Part shown: piece after piece, positions 7,908-15,092 of the stretch | Position numbering within the stretch: the stretch's first letter is position 1 | Layout of the letters: every line of letters begins with the position of its first letter | Assembly: GCA_002338505.1 (NCBI GenBank) | Contig: DDIK01000031.1 | Coordinates: 1-31,498, forward strand | Source of the DNA: Bacteriovorax sp. UBA1852 | GTDB taxonomy: Bacteria > Bdellovibrionota > Bacteriovoracia > Bacteriovoracales > Bacteriovoracaceae | Length of the DNA: 31,498 nucleotides | Reading direction: 5' to 3' | Notes under the pieces: generated by a model | Told to the model about the DNA's origin: nothing | Seen by the model: the letters and a program-made list of their open reading frames with translations, nothing else | Databases searched by the model: none | Program-made: the position numbers and the translations under genes

Positions 7908-9848
7908 TTGAAATCATTACGTGAATATAGAATACTGCTTAAAGCCGATGATGGGGTAAGTGCTCTGTTTTCTCATGCTGGCCATAATCCTTCTAACGCA
8001 AATCTTCTCGATGAATACACTCTTCACGATATATCATCCTCCGGTATAGGGATTAAGTGTGATCATGCTTTTAAGGTTAATGAAATATATAACATTACTC
8101 TCTCTTACAATAGCAGGCAGTTTGAATCTGTTATAAAAGTTGTTCATTGTACTTTTTCACGTGAAGAAAAAGATGTTTATCTGACTGGCTTAGAGTTTCA
8201 AGATCAAAGTAATGAACATATTGAAGAGTTTATACATGCAATTATATCTGATATGTCTAAATCGAGAAAGCGTGAACTCATGTACGAGATTCTTAAGAAT
8301 GAGGGACTTGTTGTTGATCACGAAGAGCAAAGTCTAGAGCTATCAACATCAATCGTTCTTGATTTATTTTCGATGTTTTCTAAATATTCTAACTCCTATG
8401 GATTAATGTATCTTTTTCTCGAAGAAGTAAAAAGAAAAATAGGAGCACGAACTTTTAGGTTTTATAAAATTGATGAAGAGACAAAGAATATAAGTGTCTA
8501 TGACTTTGAGAAAGGAGAGCAGTCAAAAAACTATTTTCCAATTATTGGAGTGATGAAAGATATTTACGAAAAGGGTATGACGATTAATTCTCGCTTGTCA
8601 GCAAAGCTTGGTGAAGATCCCTTTTATAAGATGTTTAAAGTTGTAAATCAAGTTGAGATAAACTCATTTCTCTTAACACCTGTTTACGATAAGAATGGAG
8701 TTCGACTTGGTATTATAGAGTTTACTGATAAGGAAGATCATCAACTCTTTTCAGAGTTTGATATAAAAGAAGTTTCTATTCTCTCGTTTATTTTAGGAGT
8801 GACTTTCTCTATCGACTTTAATTATCAAACAGAGAAGTATGCAAAGAAACTAAAGGCATTCTATAACGACGGCGTTCTCATTGGTCCCAGTGAACAGAAT
8901 CGTTACGTAAATTCATTTATTACTGAAAACTCTAAAAACTCAGATCCAATTTTTATTAGTGGTCAGTTTGGAGTAGGAAAAAAACTTGTCGGTGTAATCA
9001 TTCATGAAAAAAGTGATCGCTCTAATCATCCGATTGGACATATCAATTGTCATAATATTGATGATTCGATTAGTCTCTCAAAAGTATTTAATTCAGATCA
9101 ATTCCATTCGGGTTACAAAGAACAGTATAGTGGTGGCACGATCATCGTGAAGGATATCAATTTCTTAGGACTAAAAGAGCAAGAGGAGCTTCTTAAAGAA
9201 ATAAGTAGTACACAAGACATCCGTTTTATTGCAACAAGCACAGAGAGCTTTGAGGTCTTAGGTCATAGTAAAGAGTTCCTACCTGAGCTACTAGAATACT
9301 TCTCTGTACATCAGGTCAGAATACCAAGCTTAAAAGAAAGAACAGAGGATATTGTCCCTCTTATCCATTTCTTCACGTACGATATATGCTTAGAAAATAA
9401 TCTTACTATGAAAAGTATCTCAAGTGATATTTTTAATATCTTTCAAAGCTATGATTGGCCTGGAAATATAAGTGAATTAAAAATAGCCATTGAAAGACTT
9501 ATTATACTGCAGGCCGATAGCAGTCTTGTTAAGTACAAGAGAATCAAAACTTTGCCCATTGTGGATAAAGACCTGAATGCAAATATCTTAGATACTTTTG
9601 GATTGAACTTTGAGATTGTCGTTCATAATACCGATATTACCTTTGAAGAGTTTGAAGAATTATATTTCTACTTCTATGTTACAGATCTTCTAGAAAATAA
9701 GAATATGTCATTCTTTGAAATTTCAGAACTTCTTGATGTGAGTATTGATTCAATTAAAGAGAAGATGAGCTTTTCGGCTAAAAGAGTTGAAGAGCATTTT
9801 GAAGTTGAGATTGAGTCTGTTAATACTTTTCTTGAAAAGGCCGGGTAG
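7908..9848 (+). CDS. PilZ/GAF/NtrC-like AAA protein, degenerate ATPase
   Basis: A 646-residue paralogue of the divergent gene at 7807. A PilZ-like domain (about 4-115) keeps the second c-di-GMP motif DISSSG (41-46) and the closing TGLEF, but the RxxxR motif is imperfect (REYR). A GAF-like domain spans about 150-300. The AAA region (325-535) has GQFGVGKK (352-359) at Walker A, GGTIIVKDI (409-417) where activators read GGTLFLDEI, PSLKERTEDIVPL, and YDWPGNISEL (515-524). GAFTGA is absent. The Walker B acids are altered, so ATP hydrolysis is doubtful. A Fis-like helical tail (about 605-640, ISELLDVSIDSIKEKM) may bind DNA. Start: TTG with AGGAG seven bases upstream; the nearby ATG at 7903 runs into a stop after two codons. 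A sigma-28-like promoter lies upstream, hinting at co-regulation with motility. Confidence 0.75.
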   Translation: MKSLREYRILLKADDGVSALFSHAGHNPSNANLLDEYTLHDISSSGIGIKCDHAFKVNEIYNITLSYNSRQFESVIKVVHCTFSREEKDVYLTGLEFQDQSNEHIEEFIHAIISDMSKSRKRELMYEILKNEGLVVDHEEQSLELSTSIVLDLFSMFSKYSNSYGLMYLFLEEVKRKIGARTFRFYKIDEETKNISVYDFEKGEQSKNYFPIIGVMKDIYEKGMTINSRLSAKLGEDPFYKMFKVVNQVEINSFLLTPVYDKNGVRLGIIEFTDKEDHQLFSEFDIKEVSILSFILGVTFSIDFNYQTEKYAKKLKAFYNDGVLIGPSEQNRYVNSFITENSKNSDPIFISGQFGVGKKLVGVIIHEKSDRSNHPIGHINCHNIDDSISLSKVFNSDQFHSGYKEQYSGGTIIVKDINFLGLKEQEELLKEISSTQDIRFIATSTESFEVLGHSKEFLPELLEYFSVHQVRIPSLKERTEDIVPLIHFFTYDICLENNLTMKSISSDIFNIFQSYDWPGNISELKIAIERLIILQADSSLVKYKRIKTLPIVDKDLNANILDTFGLNFEIVVHNTDITFEEFEELYFYFYVTDLLENKNMSFFEISELLDVSIDSIKEKMSFSAKRVEEHFEVEIESVNTFLEKAG

Positions 9849-9853
9849 GAATT

Positions 9854-9890
9854 TATCTAGACCTCCAAAGAGAAGGTCTAGATATATATT
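9854..9890. terminator. Bidirectional intrinsic terminator between convergent genes
   Basis: An 11-base inverted repeat (arms 9854-9864 and 9874-9884, core ATCTAGACCT/AGGTCTAGAT) with a 9-base loop, followed by a T-rich stretch. It fills the 45-base gap between the AAA gene (ends 9848) and convergent trxB (ends 9894). The stem is strong for this AT-rich DNA. Confidence 0.75.
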
Positions 9891-9893
9891 TCT

Positions 9894-10823
9894 TTAGTCT
9901 TCTAAAAACTTCTCGGCTCTCATTGCTGCCATACAGCCGCTACCAGCTGCCGAAATAGCTTGTCTATAATAAGAGTCTTGAACGTCACCGCATGCGAAAA
10001 CACCTGGTACGTTAGTATCTGGATGTTTGCCTTCTGTCACGATGAAGCCATGCTCATCTGTATTGATTTTGCCTTTGAGAAAGTCTGTGTTTGGTTTATG
10101 GCCGATTCCCATAAAGAGTCCATCAGTTTCACGTTCTGTGACTTCGCCTGTTGATGTGTTCTTTACTTTTATGGCATGCACGCCGCTGTCTTTTGCGAGA
10201 ATTTCAACAACTTCACTATCCCAAACAAATTCAATCTTATCATTTTTAAAAGCTCTTTCCTGCATAGGCTTTGAAGCTCTAAGAGTATCTCTTCTATGAA
10301 CGACGTACACTTTAGATGCAAACTTCGTAAGAAAAGTTGCTTCTTCCATTGCTGTGTCTCCACCGCCAACGACGTGAACAACTTTATCCCTGTAAAAGAA
10401 GCCATCACATGTCGCACACGCGCTTACGCCTTTACCGATCAATTCTTTTTCATTCGGCAGTCCAAGATATTTTGCGCTTGCACCTGTCGCTAGAATTAAT
10501 GAGTCGGCAGTATATGTGTCATTATTTTGAGTAGTAACTTTAAATGGTCTATTATCTAAGTCAACATCTGTAACATGAGTTTGCTTGTACTCTGTACCGA
10601 ATCTAATAGTTTGCTTCTTCATATTAGACATAAGCTCCGGCCCCATGATTCCCTCTGGAAAGCCTGGAAAGTTATCAACATCTGTTGTCGTTGTAAGCTG
10701 TCCCCCTGGCTCATGTCCTTCAAGAACTAGTGGTTCAAGATTTGCGCGAGATGTATAAAGCGCAGCAGTGTAGCCTGCAGGGCCCGATCCAATAATAATT
10801 ACTTTTCTATGGTTATCTGACAT
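9894..10823 (-). CDS. trxB: Thioredoxin reductase
   Basis: An NADPH-dependent flavoenzyme that reduces thioredoxin in the cytoplasm. The 309 residues match the low-molecular-weight bacterial class (about 310-320). Visible elements in order: FAD dinucleotide-binding GSGPAG (12-17), GGQLTTTTDVDNFPGFP, redox-active CATC (136-139) followed by DGFFYRDK, NADPH-binding GGGDTA (153-158), the 2'-phosphate-binding VHRRDTLRAS, and the C-terminal FAD motif ACGDVQD followed by YRQAISAAGSGCMAA. Start ATG is preceded by GGAG about seven bases upstream. It lies 16 bases after a small upstream gene on the same strand, so the two probably form a transcript. It ends at the hairpin terminator at 9854-9890. No unusual residues were noticed. 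Confidence 0.97.
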   Translation of the reverse strand: MSDNHRKVIIIGSGPAGYTAALYTSRANLEPLVLEGHEPGGQLTTTTDVDNFPGFPEGIMGPELMSNMKKQTIRFGTEYKQTHVTDVDLDNRPFKVTTQNNDTYTADSLILATGASAKYLGLPNEKELIGKGVSACATCDGFFYRDKVVHVVGGGDTAMEEATFLTKFASKVYVVHRRDTLRASKPMQERAFKNDKIEFVWDSEVVEILAKDSGVHAIKVKNTSTGEVTERETDGLFMGIGHKPNTDFLKGKINTDEHGFIVTEGKHPDTNVPGVFACGDVQDSYYRQAISAAGSGCMAAMRAEKFLED

Positions 10824-10839
10824 ATTTTCTCCAGTTTAT

Positions 10840-11028
10840 TTATTCAACACCAAGTTGCTTTTTTATATTCTCTGGACGGTCGTCTTCTTCTGGATTTAAT
10901 TCATAATATGAGTTAACAGAAACAAGATCTCCAGGACTAGGAGCTTCGCGTGTTGTCTTATAGATATCTCCTGTCATAGTACATTCATATTTGTAAATTT
11001 TAAGATTCTTCTTTTTTCTTCTTGCCAT
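10840..11028 (-). CDS. Small basic-N-terminus protein, weak ribosomal L33-like resemblance
   Basis: This 62-residue protein opens with a basic run, MARRKKKNLKIYKYECTMTG, then continues through TTREAPSPGDLVSV to an acidic stretch (NPEEDDRP) and IKKQLGVE. The length, basic start, Glu-Cys-Thr turn and Tyr-x-Thr-Thr segment loosely recall ribosomal protein L33, but the L33 KNxRN and LELxKY motifs are not there. Only one Cys is present, so no zinc ribbon. A good ribosome site (GGGAG, eight bases upstream of ATG) and the position 16 bases before trxB support it as a real gene. It may belong to a lineage-specific family; function is unknown. Confidence 0.7.
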   Translation of the reverse strand: MARRKKKNLKIYKYECTMTGDIYKTTREAPSPGDLVSVNSYYELNPEEDDRPENIKKQLGVE

Positions 11029-11113
11029 GAGTCAAACTCCCGTTCTAACAGATAAATTTGCCGATATCATATCATATTGTTTGGGAATCATCCATTTGTT
11101 ATCCTATTAATAT

Positions 11114-12643
11114 ATGAAGATTCTTACTTTAATTTTCATTTTTATGTTTAGTGTAAAATCATTTGCCTATGATGCTTTGCGTTCTACAAAGTTGGTAGCT
11201 AAGAGCTCTACTGGTAAGACACTTCGATTTGATATAGGCATCATGCATGGTTTAAATGTGGAAGATACTTGTGAGTTATCCAGCCGCTCTGGACCTGTCG
11301 CAAGGCCTAGTTATGACTTTGTTGGTTCGGGGAAGCTTGTAAAGGTATTTCAAAATTACTCATATTGGTATTTCCCAGTAATAAAATCAGAATCTTTAAA
11401 GGTCGGCGATGTTTATCAAATGCATGTCCGCAAAAATGTTTATCATGGCCGAGATGATGTTCCGATAAAATATAAAGTCACATCAGCTTCTTCTAACAGA
11501 GCTGTGAACGATAGGAAAAATGGTTTTAGAGGTGACTTCCCGAAAAGTCTAGAAGCTGAGAATGACTTATTGGAAGTTGAATCAATTGTTTCAGATAGTG
11601 AAGACGTTGACGATTCAACGATCAACATTCAAAAAAAGAGAAATATTCAAGAAGTGACCCCTCTTATTATTAATGGGCGTAGCAAGAAAACATATTCAGT
11701 CGATACATATATTAAAGATAATACTGATAAAATTAACTACGGTTTAAAAGAACAAATAGCGAAAGATCAGAATTTAAATCAAATCAAAAAAATTAATAGT
11801 AATGAATTTGGATATAATCAGCTTTACCAAGACTTGGGCTATAAGACAGAGGAAGATTTTACTTATATGTCTAATAACGAGTTTGACGAATATGTGAAGA
11901 GCAAAGAATATCAAGAAGACATACCAGAGAGTGTCAAAAAGATGATTCAAAAAGAAGGACAAATGTGGTCTGCTCAAATGGATGATAAAGAACTCTCAAA
12001 CTTTATTAAACGCACAGGTGTTAACCGTGAAAGGTTAAGAAGAAGTAATGCCTACTTATCCGAGGCTGCCCATGAGTTTACTCTTTATATTGGAGCAAAT
12101 CTTTCTAGCAATACAACTAGCACTGACCAGAATTATCAAAGTCCAGGTAATACAAGTGGTGTTCTTTATGAATATCATTTACAAAAAGTTGATCAAAGCT
12201 ATCGCGCGTGGAGTTTTGACGGTCTCTTGGAAAGGTCTATTGTTAATTACGATGTAGGTGGTTCGAATGCTCGACTCACTTATAGTTCAGTAGGCGGGCA
12301 TCTTAATTATTATTTTTACAATTACCCAACCAGTAAGAAGGTCTTCGCATTTTTCATAGGTGCTGGTTTAAAGTACGGAGTAGGCGAACTCGATTCAATC
12401 AATATTTCAAAGACTTATAAATTTGATCTTCTTTCGCTCCCAAGTGCTCATATTGGTGTTAAGTATCGTATTCCTGCTAACTATGATTACCAACGAGATC
12501 TAAATATTGGCTTTGGTTTCTTAGGGAAAGTCACTACTGAGAGTTTAAAAATATCAAGTGTCGATGATATATCTGATAGTATTAATGCAAATCAGAACCT
12601 AAGTAACTTGAGATTTGAGTTTGGTGTTAGTTTTTATTTTTAA
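11114..12643 (+). CDS. Exported protein with N-terminal beta domain and C-terminal outer-membrane barrel
   Basis: 509 residues with a signal peptide (MKILTLIFIFMFSVKSFA, cleavage near 18). Residues about 22-125 form a predicted beta-rich domain related to that of the next gene: both have KT, a short strand, a G-HG/GHEDG turn and an S-W aromatic strand (SYWYFPV here, SIWSIYR there). A charged, helix-rich linker follows (about 130-315, many Lys, Asn, Asp). From about 320 the pattern is alternating polar/aromatic strands ending NLRFEFGVSFYF, with a terminal Phe typical of barrels inserted by the BAM machinery. It likely sits in the outer membrane with the N-terminal domain in the periplasm. The start lacks an obvious Shine-Dalgarno sequence. 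It probably forms an operon with 12657, after a 13-base gap. Specific function unknown. Confidence 0.75.
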   Translation: MKILTLIFIFMFSVKSFAYDALRSTKLVAKSSTGKTLRFDIGIMHGLNVEDTCELSSRSGPVARPSYDFVGSGKLVKVFQNYSYWYFPVIKSESLKVGDVYQMHVRKNVYHGRDDVPIKYKVTSASSNRAVNDRKNGFRGDFPKSLEAENDLLEVESIVSDSEDVDDSTINIQKKRNIQEVTPLIINGRSKKTYSVDTYIKDNTDKINYGLKEQIAKDQNLNQIKKINSNEFGYNQLYQDLGYKTEEDFTYMSNNEFDEYVKSKEYQEDIPESVKKMIQKEGQMWSAQMDDKELSNFIKRTGVNRERLRRSNAYLSEAAHEFTLYIGANLSSNTTSTDQNYQSPGNTSGVLYEYHLQKVDQSYRAWSFDGLLERSIVNYDVGGSNARLTYSSVGGHLNYYFYNYPTSKKVFAFFIGAGLKYGVGELDSINISKTYKFDLLSLPSAHIGVKYRIPANYDYQRDLNIGFGFLGKVTTESLKISSVDDISDSINANQNLSNLRFEFGVSFYF

Positions 12644-12656
12644 TTAGGAAGTTATT

Positions 12657-13763
12657 ATGAGGTTTTTATTCATTTCTTTTCTTGTTGCTTATTCATCTCT
12701 TGTTCTTGCAAATGCAAAACCGCTAGAAATCGATGAGAAACTCACAATGAGAATACTTGAAACGTCAGCATCAAAGAAAACTGTTTTAATAAATCGAGGC
12801 CATGAGGATGGTATAGTTGTCGACACACACGCTAAGTTCTTTCTCACAACAGGAGTATTTGCACGAGGAGTAGCAAGAAAGGTATCTCCTGCTAGATCAA
12901 TATGGTCAATCTATAGGATTGTTAAACCTGAACACATTGTTCAGCAAAAAGTTGCTAATATAAAAATATCTCTACCTATAAAGTTAACCCAAGACCCTGC
13001 TCAGGGTATCGTTTTTGAAAATCGTGAATACGATATGGGGGAACCTAAAGATCTCAATTCAATGTCTGAGGTAAGCGAGGTTGCTGCAAGTGACATGAAT
13101 AGTGACTTAGGTGCATTGATGAGTGATGAAAGTAAAGTTCAAGAGCTTTCTATCGGAAAATTTTCAAAGTCACCATATCAAATAGAGCTTGCTGCTCAGT
13201 TGTCGATGAATCTCTTATCTGGAAGCTATCAGCAAGGTAGCACTGATACTACTGTTGGTTCTGACTCTAGCTATGATAGTAGTAATTTTGACTTAACTCT
13301 CATGGCCGAGAAACTCTTTCCTAGCTCATCAGGCTTCTTAAGAAATATTGGTGTTAAGGGAATTTTTTCTCTACAGAATACAACTAGTGGCACGGTTGTT
13401 TCTAATACCTATGAAAATACTCTACTAGGCTTCGGTCTAACCTTTTACTTGAATGATCCTTTTGTTGTTAATCGTCTTCGCTACTTTATTGAGGGAAATA
13501 TTGGTCAAGTTACAAGCTCTATAACGACAGAAGATTCTAATACACCAGCCAATGATACAACTGATGAAGGTAGTGGCACTTTTTATTCAGCCGGCGTAGG
13601 GGCCAAGTATTTATTTGGTAAGAGATATGGAGCAACTGCAAAATTAGAGTATTACAGTAGCTCTACGAGCTTTGACTATGATGAGAATAATGCGATAAGA
13701 ACTGATGAGTATAGCCTTTCTGGCCCTAGAGTACTTTTTGGTTTTTTTGCTAGGTTCTTTTAG
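12657..13763 (+). CDS. Exported beta-barrel protein, tandem relative of the preceding gene
   Basis: 368 residues; signal peptide of about 18-20 residues (MRFLFISFLVAYSSLVLANA). Residues about 25-110 hold a domain (LETSASKKTVLINRGHEDG, AKFF, GVFARGVARKVSPARS) that resembles the C-terminal beta domain of FlgT-like proteins and the N-terminus of the previous gene. A short acidic Ser/Met linker leads to a barrel from about 175 (YQIELAAQLSMNLLSGS) to a terminal Phe in VLFGFFARFF. Several long Ser/Thr/Asp loops are consistent with surface exposure. AGGAAG precedes the ATG at a good distance. The stop directly abuts the stop of convergent glpD with no space and no visible terminator. Substrate or partner unknown. 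Confidence 0.75.
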   Translation: MRFLFISFLVAYSSLVLANAKPLEIDEKLTMRILETSASKKTVLINRGHEDGIVVDTHAKFFLTTGVFARGVARKVSPARSIWSIYRIVKPEHIVQQKVANIKISLPIKLTQDPAQGIVFENREYDMGEPKDLNSMSEVSEVAASDMNSDLGALMSDESKVQELSIGKFSKSPYQIELAAQLSMNLLSGSYQQGSTDTTVGSDSSYDSSNFDLTLMAEKLFPSSSGFLRNIGVKGIFSLQNTTSGTVVSNTYENTLLGFGLTFYLNDPFVVNRLRYFIEGNIGQVTSSITTEDSNTPANDTTDEGSGTFYSAGVGAKYLFGKRYGATAKLEYYSSSTSFDYDENNAIRTDEYSLSGPRVLFGFFARFF

Positions 13764-15092
13764 TTAATTCATTCTTCTTTTGAAATCGTCTTCTGTTCTT
13801 ACGAATTCTTTTCTTAGTATGTAATCTTTCATCTGCTCTGTATTCTTATTTGCATCAAATGGAAAATAATAGGGTGAAAATCTAAATGGCATCTTGGATA
13901 ACGTGCTATTGTAGGTCTGCTTTCTCTTTGCAAGCACTAGCTCACAGACTTCTTTGGCCATCACTCTGAAGGTCGTATATTTCCCTCCAAGAATAACATA
14001 GCAATTCTTGAGTGGCTGATATATCTTGTGATTTCTTGCTGTCTTTCCTCTGTTGTCTCCACTCCCATCTTTAACGAGTGGCCTTATTCCTGAAAATGAA
14101 GATATTATATCTTCATCACTTAATTCTACGTCGAAGTACTCTTCTATATTTGATAAGAGGTAGTCTATTTCATTTTTTGATGCTTTTATATCAAACATGT
14201 CGCCTTGATGTTCTTCCTCTGTTGTTCCGACTAGAACTTTATTCTTTTGCGGTATAACAAATATTACACGACCATCTTTTGGAGTTAAAACCACAGGTAA
14301 TTGAATATTTAAAGCAGCCTGATTGAGCCACAGGTGACTTCCTCGAGAGGCAATTAATTTATCTTCCCATTTGAGCTGTGGGATATCATTTAAAATATTA
14401 TCGGTGAATGGGCCGGTTGCAAAGATAATGTCATTTGCTTTTATGTGGCGAGCATTTCCTGTTATAAGATCCTTAGCATTAAATGTGACTTCATCATTGT
14501 CAAAATTAAAGTCGTTAGCTTCAGTATGATTGAGGATTTGTACCTTCTCTTTAGCAACTTCTTTTGCATCAACAAGACATTCAATAGTTAGTCTATAGTC
14601 ATCTACGACTGCATCGTGATAGATACCAGAGCCAGTCAATCCTCTTTCTCTTAGAAGCGGTATATCTCTTATTGTCTCTTTCTTATTTAATAGTAGATGT
14701 CTAGTTTGTTCAAATTTAGATAATAGATCATAGAGAAATAATCCAAGCTTTATCATCCATAGAGGTCTGATTGAGTCCTTGTATACGGGCATATAGAAGC
14801 GTGACTCATAACACAGATGTGGAGTGAGTTTAAGCCACAGGTTCTTCTCTTTTAATGCCTCAAAAACGAGGTCAAAGTCGTAGTTCTCAAGGTATCTTAT
14901 CCCACCATGAAGCATTTTAGAGCTTTTAGAGCTTGTTTGTGATGAAAGGTCCTTCTTATCCAGAAGGATAACGCTCTTTCCTTGCAGGGCCAGATCTCTA
15001 ACGATTCCAGCTCCATTTATTCCTGCCCCAATGACAGCAGCGTCATATGAATCTGGTATAGAATTAAGGTCTATATGATCTTTAATTTTCAT
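13764..15092 (-). CDS. glpD: FAD-dependent glycerol-3-phosphate dehydrogenase, shortened C-terminus
   Basis: It oxidises sn-glycerol 3-phosphate to dihydroxyacetone phosphate and passes electrons to quinone at the inner membrane. The FAD-binding AAVIGAGINGAGIVRDLALQG is at the N-terminus, followed by SSKSSKMLHGGIRYLE, YHDAVVDDYRL, RGSHLWL, DGRVIFVIP, VGTTEEEHQG, SGIRPLV and the FAD-binding GGKYTTFR. After that Gly-Gly-Lys motif only about 65 residues remain, whereas E. coli GlpD (about 500 residues) has more than 110. The final FVRTEDDFKRRMN still resembles the TLEDxLxRR element of the helical cap, so the cap appears compacted and not simply cut off. The ATG overlaps the upstream stop by one base (TAATG) with GAGGA before it, so translation is coupled. 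Last gene of the secA cluster. Confidence 0.93.
   Translation of the reverse strand: MKIKDHIDLNSIPDSYDAAVIGAGINGAGIVRDLALQGKSVILLDKKDLSSQTSSKSSKMLHGGIRYLENYDFDLVFEALKEKNLWLKLTPHLCYESRFYMPVYKDSIRPLWMIKLGLFLYDLLSKFEQTRHLLLNKKETIRDIPLLRERGLTGSGIYHDAVVDDYRLTIECLVDAKEVAKEKVQILNHTEANDFNFDNDEVTFNAKDLITGNARHIKANDIIFATGPFTDNILNDIPQLKWEDKLIASRGSHLWLNQAALNIQLPVVLTPKDGRVIFVIPQKNKVLVGTTEEEHQGDMFDIKASKNEIDYLLSNIEEYFDVELSDEDIISSFSGIRPLVKDGSGDNRGKTARNHKIYQPLKNCYVILGGKYTTFRVMAKEVCELVLAKRKQTYNSTLSKMPFRFSPYYFPFDANKNTEQMKDYILRKEFVRTEDDFKRRMN

Noticed and set aside
9960..10534. Several overlapping open frames within trxB on both strands
   Set aside because: All shadow the well-conserved thioredoxin reductase and show no independent start signals.
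10840..11028. Firm call as ribosomal protein L33
   Set aside because: Size and basic start fit, but key L33 motifs are missing.
11058..11067. Second sigma-28 -10-like site GCCGATAT
   Set aside because: 7 of 8 match but no TAAA-like -35 at the right distance.
11077..11105. Sigma-70 promoter TTGTTT/TATCCT before the 11114 gene
   Set aside because: Spacing of 17 is right but both boxes are weak and the start would fall almost on the ATG, giving a near-leaderless message.
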